A stretch of 64,000 nucleotides of DNA. Source: Brumimicrobium sp041655765. GTDB taxonomy: Bacteria > Bacteroidota > Bacteroidia > Flavobacteriales_D > Crocinitomicaceae. The stretch covers positions 59,233-123,232 of the forward strand of contig JBBAEU010000005.1 in assembly GCA_041655765.1 (NCBI GenBank), given 5' to 3'. The position numbers were made by a program, and so were the translations under genes. This document shows positions 17,629 to 26,194 of this stretch, piece by piece. Below the pieces are notes generated by a model. That model saw only the letters and a list, made by a program, of their open reading frames with translations, had not been told where the DNA came from and made no database searches. Every line of letters begins with the position of its first letter. Position 1 is the stretch's first letter.

Positions 17629-18486
17629 TTATTTGCTTTTATTGTTTTTACTCAACCTCTTTCTTAAGAGTGAAGCAAAAAGGTTCATGATTAACACAAT
17701 CAATATCAACACCAAAGCCGTTCCATACGCCATTGGTCGCGACGCTTCTAAATCTGTTCCACTGGTAGCTAAAACATAAAGGTGATACGGCAATGCCATC
17801 GCTTGATCAAAAATACTAGTTGGTAATTTGGGAAGGAAATATGCCGCAACAGTAAAAAGAATCGGTGCTGTTTCTCCTGACACCCTACCAATCGATAAAA
17901 TTAATCCTGTAATGATATTCGGAAAAGCAGTTGGTAAAACAACCCTTCTTATGGTTTGTAATTTTGTTGCTCCCAATGCCAAACTTCCTTGTCGGTAACT
18001 ATCTGGAACAGCTTTCAAAGCTTCCTCAGTAGTACGTATGATAACAGGTAGAATCAATAATCCTAAGGTCAACGAACCTGCGAGGATGGAATCTCCAAAA
18101 TTTAGTTTATTAACAAACAACGCCATTCCAAATAATCCAAATACAATGGATGGAATACTCGCTAAATTATTTGTCATCATTCTAATAAATTTGACAATCC
18201 AACCTTTTCCTGCATATTCATTGGTGTAAATGGCAGACATTACTCCCAAAGGAAAGGCAAAGAGCAAACTTCCGATTACCAAATAAAGTGTACCAACAAT
18301 GGCTGGGAAAATCCCTCCAGAAGTCATTCCTTCACCTGGGAAACCTGTTAGAAACTCCCAATTAACTACTTTTATTCCATTAAAAATAATGAATCCAAGG
18401 ATACTAAAGAGAATAGCGATAACAATCACTCCAAAGAGTTTGAAAGTACCAAAAGCGATTTGTTGACTTATTTTTTTATTCATCAT
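17629..18486 (-). CDS. pstA: Phosphate ABC transporter permease PstA
   Basis: The 285-residue inner-membrane permease has about six transmembrane helices and the EAA-type coupling loop EALKAVPDSYRQGSLALGATKLQTI. Segments such as IVGTLYLVIGSLLFAFPLGVMSAIYTNEYAG and NNLASIPSIVFGLFG are typical of PstA. It pairs with PstC to form the channel. It begins 3 bases after the pstC stop, indicating tight coupling, and PstB follows. Confidence 0.95.
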   Translation of the reverse strand: MMNKKISQQIAFGTFKLFGVIVIAILFSILGFIIFNGIKVVNWEFLTGFPGEGMTSGGIFPAIVGTLYLVIGSLLFAFPLGVMSAIYTNEYAGKGWIVKFIRMMTNNLASIPSIVFGLFGMALFVNKLNFGDSILAGSLTLGLLILPVIIRTTEEALKAVPDSYRQGSLALGATKLQTIRRVVLPTAFPNIITGLILSIGRVSGETAPILFTVAAYFLPKLPTSIFDQAMALPYHLYVLATSGTDLEASRPMAYGTALVLILIVLIMNLFASLLRKRLSKNNKSK

Positions 18487-18489
18487 TCT

Positions 18490-19704
18490 CTAATGCGTAT
18501 TATATTTTTTATTTTTTGAAACCATTTCAGCAGAAACTGAGATTATTGAAGTAAAAATAAATAGAATACAACCTAACAAGAACAACGCTTGATAATGTGG
18601 CCCTCCTACTGGCGCTTCTCCCAATTCCGCTGCAATTGTAGCTGGAATGGTTCTAACAGAGTCGAAGATAGAGCCTGGCATTACCGCTGCATTTCCTGTT
18701 ACCATTAAAACCGCCATCGTTTCACCAATTGCTCGACCAATACCAAGAACTACCGCTGCTGAAATTCCTGATTTTGCATAAGGAATAACCACCTTGTATA
18801 TCGTTTGCCATTTGGTTGCTCCTAATGCCAAGCTCGCTTCACGCATTGACCTTGGTGTGTTGCGCATTGCATCTTCAGACACAGAAATAATGGTAGGGAG
18901 AGCCATGATTGCGAGGATGATACTTCCCGTCAACGCTGTTTCACCGACTTGAAGGTTGAATATTTTTTGAACCAGAGGAGCTAAGACAACCAAACCGAAG
19001 AAACCATAAACCACAGAGGGGATTCCTGCGAGCAATTCGATAGCCGGCTTCAGGATATTTCGCTGTCTTTTACCCGCTAATTCTGATAAATAAATTGCTA
19101 CGCCCATACCGAGAGGAACAGCAATAATTAATGCAACTAAACTTACTAAAAGTGTTCCTAAAACCAAAGGTAAAACACCAAACAAAGGAGAAGGTGTAGC
19201 TGTTGGAATCCAGTCTTTTCCGAGAAAATAATCGCTTATTTTAATGCTTTCCGCAGGTAATTCCCTGACTTTTGCTCCTTTTGGTGCATATTGGAGTGGT
19301 AAAAAGGCAATAATTCCTGTTTCTTTGCTTACAACTTCGTTTAGTTTATCGGGTAACAATTCATAATTTTCTCCAAATTCACTTTCGGGATAGATTTGGA
19401 AAACATCGTCAATTCTAAATGGTGAAATTTCTGAGTCTTTTCCTCCTAACTCTTTCCAATTCGTGATTTCGCCGTCAAAAATCTCTTTTATCTCTACTGG
19501 AGTTAAATTTTCAATATTATTTGAAGAATTTATATACAAACCATACCCCTCTTCAGTATTTGGACTGTTGAAAAGCCCTATTCCTTCAACAAAAAGAAAT
19601 ATGGTAATGAAAAGAATGGTTATTCCAGTAATGGCTCCACTAAAAGTGAATAATTTCTCAATTATCTTAGCGAAAAAACGATGTAATTTTTTCTTATTTG
19701 CCAT
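18490..19704 (-). CDS. pstC: Phosphate permease PstC carrying a PstS-like periplasmic insert
   Basis: The 404-residue permease is longer than the ~300-320 residues usual for PstC. TM1 is at ~20-42. Residues ~50-155 are an extra hydrophilic block before TM2 (~175-200). After that the normal PstC core follows, with PLGMGVAIYLSELAG, AGIPSVVYGFFGL and the coupling loop REASLALGATKWQTI. The insert is clearly related to PstS: PstC NLTPVEIKEIFDGEITNWKE (66-85) matches PstS ELTREQLEGIFTGKITNWKE (134-153), and PstC KETGIIAFLPLQYAPKGAKV (127-146) resembles PstS QTKGSIAYVGVAYL. The SSGT phosphate-binding segment of PstS is not retained. It may be a docking or gating lobe (inference). Confidence 0.92.
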   Translation of the reverse strand: MANKKKLHRFFAKIIEKLFTFSGAITGITILFITIFLFVEGIGLFNSPNTEEGYGLYINSSNNIENLTPVEIKEIFDGEITNWKELGGKDSEISPFRIDDVFQIYPESEFGENYELLPDKLNEVVSKETGIIAFLPLQYAPKGAKVRELPAESIKISDYFLGKDWIPTATPSPLFGVLPLVLGTLLVSLVALIIAVPLGMGVAIYLSELAGKRQRNILKPAIELLAGIPSVVYGFFGLVVLAPLVQKIFNLQVGETALTGSIILAIMALPTIISVSEDAMRNTPRSMREASLALGATKWQTIYKVVIPYAKSGISAAVVLGIGRAIGETMAVLMVTGNAAVMPGSIFDSVRTIPATIAAELGEAPVGGPHYQALFLLGCILFIFTSIISVSAEMVSKNKKYNTH

Positions 19705-19729
19705 TATTAAATTTAAAAATCAAAGCAAC

Positions 19730-20605
19730 TTAATGTATCGTAATATATCCAACCTCTTCTACTACTTTTTGTCCTTCGGCAGATAAAATAAAGTCCATAA
19801 AACCTTTTACATATTCCTCTGATTCTGCTTGGTAATAATAATAAAGTGGTCGTACAACAGGATAAGATCTATCTTTAGCGTTTTCTACTGTTGGTACTGC
19901 AAATGTTTCTCCCCCATCAAAAGAAACGCCGATTCCTTTTACAGATTGGTTCAAATAAGCAACACCAACATACGCTATTGAGCCTTTTGTTTGACTCACA
20001 GACTGAATGATTGCTCCATTGGCAGGCATACTCATAATGCCCGACATAAAGTTTTTATTTTTAAGAATAATTTCTTTAAAAAACTCATACGTTCCGGAAG
20101 AAGTTTCTCTAGAATAAGGAATAATTCCTAAATCCTCTCCTCCTACTTCTTTCCAGTTGGTAATTTTTCCAGTAAAAATTCCTTCTAGCTGTTCACGTGT
20201 CAATTCGCTTACTTTATTTTCAGGGTGAACAACAATTGCTAAAGCATCATAAGCAATAATTACCTCCTTAACTTCTTTGTCCTCATGTAAGAATTTTTGT
20301 TGTTCAGAAAATTTAATTTTTCTCGATGTCTGAGCAATGTCTGTATTATTGGACATTAAAGCTGAAATCCCAACTCCACTTCCACCACCTGTTACAGAAA
20401 CTAATTGGGAGTTTTCAGTTTTTGAATATATATTTGCTGCTTTCTCAGATATAGGTAGAACTGTTTCTGACCCTTTAATGTTGATGGAAGTTTTTGTGTC
20501 TTTTTTACTTACACCATCTACTTGGCTTGTTTCAGAGCTTGAGTTACATCCTAAAAACACAAAACTCGTTAATATTAAGCCAATTACAATGTTTTTCTTC
20601 TTCAT
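19730..20605 (-). CDS. pstS: Phosphate-binding lipoprotein PstS
   Basis: The 291-residue substrate-binding protein has a lipobox (VFLGC, Cys20) and a PBP-fold domain with classic phosphate ligands: KGSETVLP (~44-51), GGGSGVGISAL (~73-83), TSRKI (~93-97) and SRETSSGTYEFF (~165-176). It delivers phosphate to PstCAB from the outer face of the inner membrane. It is the first gene of the six-gene pst operon and is preceded by a phased repeat array and promoter core at 20641-20692. The length is typical for short Bacteroidota PstS proteins. Confidence 0.95.
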   Translation of the reverse strand: MKKKNIVIGLILTSFVFLGCNSSSETSQVDGVSKKDTKTSINIKGSETVLPISEKAANIYSKTENSQLVSVTGGGSGVGISALMSNNTDIAQTSRKIKFSEQQKFLHEDKEVKEVIIAYDALAIVVHPENKVSELTREQLEGIFTGKITNWKEVGGEDLGIIPYSRETSSGTYEFFKEIILKNKNFMSGIMSMPANGAIIQSVSQTKGSIAYVGVAYLNQSVKGIGVSFDGGETFAVPTVENAKDRSYPVVRPLYYYYQAESEEYVKGFMDFILSAEGQKVVEEVGYITIH

Positions 20606-20628
20606 TTATTTATCTTATCTCATTTATA

Positions 20629-20692
20629 TTTGGTGCAAAAATCCAACTTCTTTGTTACATTTTTTTTGACAAATCGTTACGATTTTGTTACA
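20629..20692 (-). promoter_or_regulatory. Pho-box-like array and promoter core for the pst operon
   Basis: Read on the minus strand, exact GTAAC cores occur in TGTAACA (from 20692), CGTAACG (from 20681) and TGTAACA (from 20659). Their offsets are 0, 11 and 33 bases. A degenerate TGTCAAA lies near the missing 22-base position. The core GGATTTTTGCACC begins 15 bases after the start of the last repeat, exactly as before the TonB receptor gene. This is interpreted as a PhoB operator plus promoter; the pstS ATG follows at 20605. Confidence 0.7.
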
Positions 20693-20699
20693 TTTATCT

Positions 20700-21044
20700 T
20701 TTCTAATCTAGTTTGGAAAAATATACGGGAACATATATAAATCTAACGCTAGATAGTTCTGCGAAATCTTTAAAATTTAAGCATTGCTCAAAAACAGAGC
20801 AGTCACAAATTTTCTATTTTTAGTCATGTATATTTCGTGATAATTTTAAAAGAAATTAATATATCATCAAAAAGGTTGTATTCTATTAGTTGATTTAAGA
20901 TTATTTTTGGTTTCACTTTTTTAACTGGATTATAATAATTTCTTTAAAATAAAATGGAAGAAACTGTAAAAAAGTATGGTTATATAAGTTCTTTTTGTAA
21001 GTTTGCTCACTTATTAATAATCTAAGGCATTTACTAATTATTCC
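20700..21044. other. Intergenic region upstream of the pst operon, no gene seen
   Basis: About 345 AT-rich bases lie between the pst promoter and the truncated gene beside the IS element. I see no open frame of convincing composition, no RNA gene and no strong hairpin. Confidence 0.5.
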
Positions 21045-21053
21045 TTGAAATAT

Positions 21054-21346
21054 ATGTATATAAGGAAAAAGAAATCTTACAACTTCACTAAAAAGAACAA
21101 AATAATCATATTTGGTCTAACTACTGAATCCAAACAGCTCTATGATTTTTACACAAAAAAGGGCTACAGTAATATAGAATTATTTGATAACAAAAAGGAA
21201 ACAACATTTATAGAAGGGAATATTAAAGATGGCATAAATAGATTAAACAACAATGAAAAAATAGACTGCATAATATGCTGTACAAAAAAAACTTCTCGAA
21301 ATGACATCAATAAAATTGTTTTGTTTTGTGGGTTAAATGCTAATAC
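21054..21346 (+). pseudogene. Truncated Rossmann-like protein, probably polysaccharide-priming transferase fragment
   Basis: The frame opens at an ATG (21054; a TTG lies at 21045) and encodes a Lys-rich start then KNKIIIFGLTTESKQLYDFY, a Rossmann-type nucleotide or CoA-binding strand-loop-helix. KIDCIICCTKKTSRNDINKIVLFC follows, resembling the CoA-binding-like domain of WcaJ/FlaA1-type sugar transferases. Coding similarity stops at LNAN; the last residues (TWTFYSN) are encoded by the terminal repeat of the IS3-family element. On the other side of the element a short frame at 22628-22675 (LITLLPNFKYRTNKR then stop) could be the next piece. The gene is therefore interrupted and probably dead. 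The family assignment is tentative. Confidence 0.5.
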
Positions 21347-22624
21347 CTGGACATTTTATTCTAATTAAAATTTCATTTTAAGCCACATTTCTTTTCATTT
21401 CAAAACCATATTTTTTTTGAGTAACCTGGCTGGTGACTTATATTCTAATCCACCGTGTATTCTTGTAAAATTATAAAAATCTTTAAAGCGATTCATAGTT
21501 CTTCTTAAATCTTCTAAATTTTCAAATTCGAATCTCTGACAAACTGCACTTTCCATTATCGAATGACAACTCTCAATGTGCGCATTCTGCTGAGGAGTTG
21601 AAGGTTTTGTAAACTCTTGTATAATGTCATTTCTGACAAAGTAATCTTGAACTTCACTAGCTATAAATTGACTTCCATTATCATTTCTCACTATAAACCT
21701 CTCGGGCATTTGATATTGATCAACTATTTCATCAAACAATTCAATAACGTCTTCTTTTCTGACGCTGTTTGCAATATATTGCCCTAAATTCCATCTGCTA
21801 AAAACATCTAAAACTGTTAAAACCATAGCATTAGTTCTTGTTCCTTGAATATAAACATATTTTATATCAAACTCTAAGAACTTAAAAGGATGCTCAACTT
21901 TAGGAACTAAATCTTTCACCTAGTTTCTATTTATTTTCTTCTTTTTATTTCTTTGAAATTTTAACAACTTATTTTCCTTCATTATCTCATAAGTTCTTGA
22001 TGAACCTATGGCGTAACCAAGCTCATTTTTTAAATAAATATAGGTTTTATAATATCCATAATCCACAAATTCATGAGTTAACAAATTATTTATATCAGCC
22101 AATAAAACTTCTTTACTTACAGGTATCTCGTTTTTAAAGAAATGTGTGGCTTTACGTTTCCCAGCCTTGGTTCCAGTGGACTTATAATAATAAGTACTAC
22201 GAGGTAATCCTAATATTTTTAGCAAAGGAGTTAAGGGAATATCTTTTTCTAGAAATTCATCTAATACCATCATTTTTTCTTCTTTAGTGATGCGTTTTTT
22301 TTTTAACAAAGAATCTTTAACTCGAATAGTTAATTCTTTTTCTGCAACCATCTTTTTAAGCTCATTGTTTTCTCTTTTCAACTGAGCCACCTCACGTTCT
22401 AAGGCTGTTTTTGCACCACTTTCAAGACCTTCGCCACCTAGTTCGTCAAACTTTCTTTTCCAGCCATAAATAGTAGCCGTTGATACATTAAATTCACGAG
22501 AAGCTCTTGAAACTCCGTGATCTTCGGAATAAAGAAGGATTTCTTCTTTCTCTTTTTGATTCCATCGTTTTCTATGTAAACTCATAACACAAATATAAAA
22601 GTTATTACTTAAATTTGTGTCCAA
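21347..22624 (-). mobile_element. IS3-family insertion sequence
   Basis: The element is bounded by imperfect inverted ends sharing TGGACA: CTGGACATTTTA on the left (21347-) and, read inward from the right end, TTGGACACAAATTTA (22624-). It contains one transposase gene with a helix-turn-helix N-terminus and a DDE core. The size of about 1.28 kb fits the IS3 family. No convincing target-site duplication is visible; AAT occurs next to both ends but is too short and common in this AT-rich DNA to be decisive. The left end lies inside the truncated transferase-like gene. Confidence 0.75.
21395..22585 (-). pseudogene. IS3-family transposase split by an in-frame amber codon
   Basis: From the ATG at 22585 (MSLHRKRW) the frame encodes an OrfA-type helix-turn-helix (FNVSTATIYGWKRKFDELGG), a leucine-rich coiled coil (~60-95), then an HTH_21-type segment (YGYYKTYIYLKNELG). 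A TAG at 21920-21922 interrupts it after KKKINRN. The same frame resumes at once with VKDLVPKVEHPF and carries the catalytic DDE residues: Asp in EFDIKYVY, Asp in RNDNGSQF and Glu in NAHIESCHS. OrfA and OrfB parts are therefore one continuous frame broken only by one stop. The copy is probably inactive unless the amber codon is read through. A GTG at 21919 could start the distal half. Confidence 0.8.
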
Positions 22625-22982
22625 GAATTAATCACGCTATTACCTAACTTCAAATATAGAACAAATAAAAGATAAGTTGTAAGTTCTAGGCTTTGATTCT
22701 TAAAAACTTTACATTTTTAGTATAAAGCTAAACTTATATTACACCCTTTTCTTCAATGGCGACATACAATTGGCTTAAAATCAGCACTTCAACTTCTACC
22801 CATCTTCTCATCTCAAAATCAAGAAAAACAGTTCATTTGTATAAAAACAACGATTTCTAAATAAATCTTTATCATTCAAATAATAATGAATTTTAATGTC
22901 CCTTCTATATAACAAAATTAGCAAGCATATTTCCTTAAAAAAGGTGAAAAATTATCTCATTTTTCTTAGTAGAAAGTTCTTC
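22625..22982. other. Intergenic region right of the IS element
   Basis: Apart from the 16-codon possible remnant at 22628-22675, this stretch shows no coding frame. It contains several stop codons in all frames and no RNA-like structure that I can recognise. Confidence 0.4.
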
Positions 22983-23030
22983 TGACAAACCTCTGACAAA
23001 CCTTTGACAATTCCATGACAAACCTTTGAG
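22983..23030 (+). repeat. Four to five direct repeats of TGACAAA at 11-bp period
   Basis: TGACAAACCTC, TGACAAACCTT, TGACAATTCCA and TGACAAACCTT follow each other without gaps at 22983, 22994, 23005 and 23016. A partial TGAG follows at 23027. An exact 11-bp period on one DNA face suggests a binding array for an OmpR/PhoB-class regulator. It lies ~95 bases upstream of the lipoprotein gene at 23125. Confidence 0.75.
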
Positions 23031-23045
23031 ATTAATTGATATTAC

Positions 23046-23057
23046 TGATAATTATCA
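23046..23057. promoter_or_regulatory. Perfect palindrome, Fur-box-like
   Basis: TGATAATTATCA is a 12-base perfect palindrome made of GATAAT half-sites like those in Fur operators. It lies just upstream of the expected -33 region of the lipoprotein/TonB/DUF4374 gene set. Iron control is inferred from this match and from the gene content; AT-rich DNA makes chance matches possible. Confidence 0.4.
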
Positions 23058-23069
23058 TTTTTATTCATC

Positions 23070-23099
23070 TTTAAAAAGTAGATAAAAGTGGTAAATTTG
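23070..23099 (+). promoter_or_regulatory. Bacteroidota promoter for the lipoprotein-TonB-DUF4374 operon
   Basis: TTTA at 23070 and TAAATTTG at 23092-23099 are separated by 18 bases. The -7 element fits TAnnTTTG exactly; the -33 element is one base off TTTG. The ATG follows at 23125. Confidence 0.55.
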
Positions 23100-23124
23100 T
23101 CGAGTAAAATTATAAAAAAACACA

Positions 23125-23733
23125 ATGAAAAAAATAATGTTTGGAATGTTCACATTTGCCCTAATATTTATGGCTTGTGAAAAAAAAGAAGTAAAGAATC
23201 CGAATGAAGAAACAAAAGAAGGATTAAAAATTGAAGGTAAATGGCAATTAAAAACAGCTGATTTTCTATCGGAAAACGCACATTGGGATAGTACAGTTGA
23301 ATATAATGAAGGAAACTATTTTGGTCATGCACCATCTATGTTTAAACTTTATTTAGGATTTGAATTTACCGATGAAAAAGTATCAAGTGGAGTTGGAAAT
23401 AAATTAAATCTTTACAACACGAGAATTAATTTAAATCCAGGCAATGAATATTGGTATTGGAATTATACAAACAACAAAAAAGGATTTGAAATGACGCAAA
23501 TCAATCCATACAGTCCGCCCTATAATTTTTCAATTCTTAACATCAGAAATATCAATGTTTTGGATGATGAGAACAAAGTTGTGTTTGAAGGAGATGTTTT
23601 CTCAAGAGTTCCAGGACAATCATTGACGACAACCCAATTGCTTCCTGTTGAGATTACAATGGAAAAAGGAACACTAACCGATACAGCTGCAACAGCAGAA
23701 GTATTTATTTTAGGGGAAATTTTTCAACCGTAA
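23125..23733 (+). CDS. Lipoprotein of unknown family, first gene of TonB operon
   Basis: The 202 residues begin with a lipoprotein signal (lipobox IFMAC, Cys18) followed by a charged tether. The mature part begins with IEGKWQLKTADF, a lipocalin-like or META-like beta-strand start. It is rich in aromatic residues (NPGNEYWYWNYTNN, YSPPYNFSILNIRN), consistent with a small beta-sandwich or barrel. I do not recognise a named family. It is followed after 33 bases by a TonB receptor and then a DUF4374-like lipoprotein, so it may bind or present the same ligand at the cell surface (inference). Confidence 0.75.
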   Translation: MKKIMFGMFTFALIFMACEKKEVKNPNEETKEGLKIEGKWQLKTADFLSENAHWDSTVEYNEGNYFGHAPSMFKLYLGFEFTDEKVSSGVGNKLNLYNTRINLNPGNEYWYWNYTNNKKGFEMTQINPYSPPYNFSILNIRNINVLDDENKVVFEGDVFSRVPGQSLTTTQLLPVEITMEKGTLTDTAATAEVFILGEIFQP

Positions 23734-23766
23734 ACAATTGTTTCATCACACGCTAAGATTAACTGA

Positions 23767-26184
23767 GTGAATTATTTTAAGCAATCGTATGTCATAATCT
23801 TTTGTCTTTATTTCTTACCATCTTTTGGTTTTTCACAATATACGATTTGTGGAAAAACTTACCTTGACAAAGAAATTCAAGGCAACATTCTTGTTCAAGT
23901 ATTGGGCAAAGACAAACAGATTGTGTCAAATGAAGATGGGACATTTTGTTTAGATAATTTAGAAGAAGGAGTTTATCATTTATTAGCAAATTCTTATGGA
24001 TATAAGTCTGATACCATCACAGTCAAACTCAATGAAAATATTAAAAATTTACAAATTGGAATCACAACAGAATTTTTAAATCTCGATGGCGTAGATGTTG
24101 TTTCAGAAAAATTAACGGATAAGAAAGCATCGGAATCTATAAAAGCTGAAATTATTGATTTGACTCAACACCAACGTTCTTCTGAGTCGGTTGAACAATT
24201 AATGAACAGTACAGCAGGAATAAAAGTTAGAAGTGAAGGTGCTTTGGGTGATGATGCAAAAATAAATGTAGGTGGGTTTTATGGTAAATCCGTCCGCTTT
24301 TTAATTGATGGGATTCCGATTGATTATTTGGGTTCAAGTATGGGAATTTCAAAAATCCCAACCAATATGGCACATCATATTGAAATATATAAAGGCGTAT
24401 TGCCAACAGAAATTGGAATTGATGCTTTGGGTGCAGCGGTAAATATCGTAACACAACAGCCAAGTAATACTGGTCATAGAGTCAGCTATGAAGTTGGCTC
24501 ATACAACACACATCGTTTAAGCATAAATTCTTTTGTCAGAGCCTCCGAAAAGTTTTCTTTTGGCGTTGATGCTTTTGCAAGTTATGCACGTAACAATTAT
24601 GAAGTTGATGATTTGCCTTATGAAAATCAAGAAACAGGGAAAAACGAATTTATTACTACAAAACTTTTTCACAATGGTTATCAACAATTTAGCGGAAATA
24701 TTTTTATCGACTTTGAAAATAGAAAATGGGCGGATTTATTTAAAATTACACTTAACAGCTATGCTTTAAAACGAGAATTACAGAATGATTTTACTTCAAG
24801 AAGCAGACCTTTTGGGCAAGCACATCGCAAAGAACATGCTTATGCGATTCCTTCTATTCATTATAAGAAAAATTTATTCAATAATAAACTAAGTCCTGAC
24901 CAATTTTTAGTTTTTAGTCATATCAACTACGCCCTTGTCGATTCGGTTAAAAACGGATATTACGATTGGTTAGGAGAAAGGCACGATGCTGTTTCAGGCT
25001 CGGAAATGGGAACAGATTTATCTTATTTAGCTGAGCCTATAATTCGTACTGCTGTTAATAATCTAAGCTATCGTGGACTTTTTACCTTTCGTTTGCATAA
25101 AAATCATAAAATTGTATTGAACCTAATCGATAATTTTCTTTATAGAATTGCCGATAATTTGGGGCAATATGACAGTCAAACCCACATTACTTATAATCGC
25201 TTTATTGCTGGACTGGGATATCAATATAATTTATTTAATCAAAAAGTAGAAGGAATCACGCAGATAAAATATTTGGGCTCTCAAACCCAAGGAGAAGTTA
25301 CAGATATGCTATATGTTGGCAAAAGTGAAGGTGTTGAAATGGGAAATAAATTTGCTTTAAACAATGGAGTCAGTTTTGCTCAATCATTGAAATATAATTT
25401 AAAAGAAAATTGGATATTCCGTGCTTCTTTAGAAAACACATATCGACTGCCCGATCAATCTGAAATATTTGGAGATAATGTTTTTATCAAGCCTCATCTT
25501 ACGCTGAAACCAGAAAAGAGTTTTAATGTTAACGCAAGTATTCGATATAAAAATAGAAAATGGTTTGCAGCTGAAATCAGTTCTTATTATCGCAACACAA
25601 AAGACATGGTTCGGCTAAAGGATTTAACTCAATTTAGTGCAATTTATCTTAACCTCGACCATGTTAAAGGATATGGAATTGAATTTGAAGCAAGCATTTA
25701 TCCATTTGAAGGATTTGAATTATCTGGAAATATTACCTACAATGAATTCCGATATCAAGGTACTAATGATGAGTTTGCAATGAATCAACATTTCATCGAT
25801 GCAAGGGTAAGCAATATGCCCTTTTACTTCGGAAACGCTCGAATTTCCTATCAGTTTAAAAAGCTTTTCTCTCCGAAAGTCAAAATGAACATCTATTACA
25901 CCTATAATTATATGCACCAATACTATTTGGACTATATTGAAAGACAGTTTGAACCTGATGGATTTCTCGGATTATTTGGAGAAAGTAAAGTTTATACAGA
26001 CCGCGTAATTCCAATACAACACATTCATTCCGCAGGAATGGTTTGGTGGATTGATTTACCAAGAAATCAAGAACTTTCTTTAGGCGTTGAGGCAAGAAAT
26101 ATATTTGATGCGAAAATTTATAATAATTTCCGTATTCAAAGTATGGGACGTAGTTTTTCAGCCAAAATAAGTTATGGATTTTAA
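23767..26184 (+). CDS. TonB-dependent outer-membrane receptor (XusA-like siderophore type)
   Basis: The 805-residue protein begins at a GTG (23767), because a TGA codon directly precedes it and no in-frame ATG lies nearby. The signal peptide ends near FGFSQ. A carboxypeptidase-like beta-sandwich (~25-95; NILVQVLGKDKQIVSNEDGTF) precedes the plug (~115-225; VEQLMNSTAGIKVRSEG, VRFLIDGIPI, ALGAAVNIVT) and a barrel ending SFSAKISYGF with terminal Phe. The short length and plug fit FecA/siderophore-type receptors more than SusC. Gene order lipoprotein-receptor-DUF4374 lipoprotein resembles Bacteroidota xenosiderophore loci, so the ligand is probably an iron chelate (inference). Confidence 0.85.
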   Translation: MNYFKQSYVIIFCLYFLPSFGFSQYTICGKTYLDKEIQGNILVQVLGKDKQIVSNEDGTFCLDNLEEGVYHLLANSYGYKSDTITVKLNENIKNLQIGITTEFLNLDGVDVVSEKLTDKKASESIKAEIIDLTQHQRSSESVEQLMNSTAGIKVRSEGALGDDAKINVGGFYGKSVRFLIDGIPIDYLGSSMGISKIPTNMAHHIEIYKGVLPTEIGIDALGAAVNIVTQQPSNTGHRVSYEVGSYNTHRLSINSFVRASEKFSFGVDAFASYARNNYEVDDLPYENQETGKNEFITTKLFHNGYQQFSGNIFIDFENRKWADLFKITLNSYALKRELQNDFTSRSRPFGQAHRKEHAYAIPSIHYKKNLFNNKLSPDQFLVFSHINYALVDSVKNGYYDWLGERHDAVSGSEMGTDLSYLAEPIIRTAVNNLSYRGLFTFRLHKNHKIVLNLIDNFLYRIADNLGQYDSQTHITYNRFIAGLGYQYNLFNQKVEGITQIKYLGSQTQGEVTDMLYVGKSEGVEMGNKFALNNGVSFAQSLKYNLKENWIFRASLENTYRLPDQSEIFGDNVFIKPHLTLKPEKSFNVNASIRYKNRKWFAAEISSYYRNTKDMVRLKDLTQFSAIYLNLDHVKGYGIEFEASIYPFEGFELSGNITYNEFRYQGTNDEFAMNQHFIDARVSNMPFYFGNARISYQFKKLFSPKVKMNIYYTYNYMHQYYLDYIERQFEPDGFLGLFGESKVYTDRVIPIQHIHSAGMVWWIDLPRNQELSLGVEARNIFDAKIYNNFRIQSMGRSFSAKISYGF

Positions 26185-26194
26185 ATAAAACAAG

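Noticed and set aside
8840..20605. A separate unrelated origin for phoBR and pst genes
   Set aside because: Same strand, continuous order, and shared operator architecture at two promoters support one functional island.
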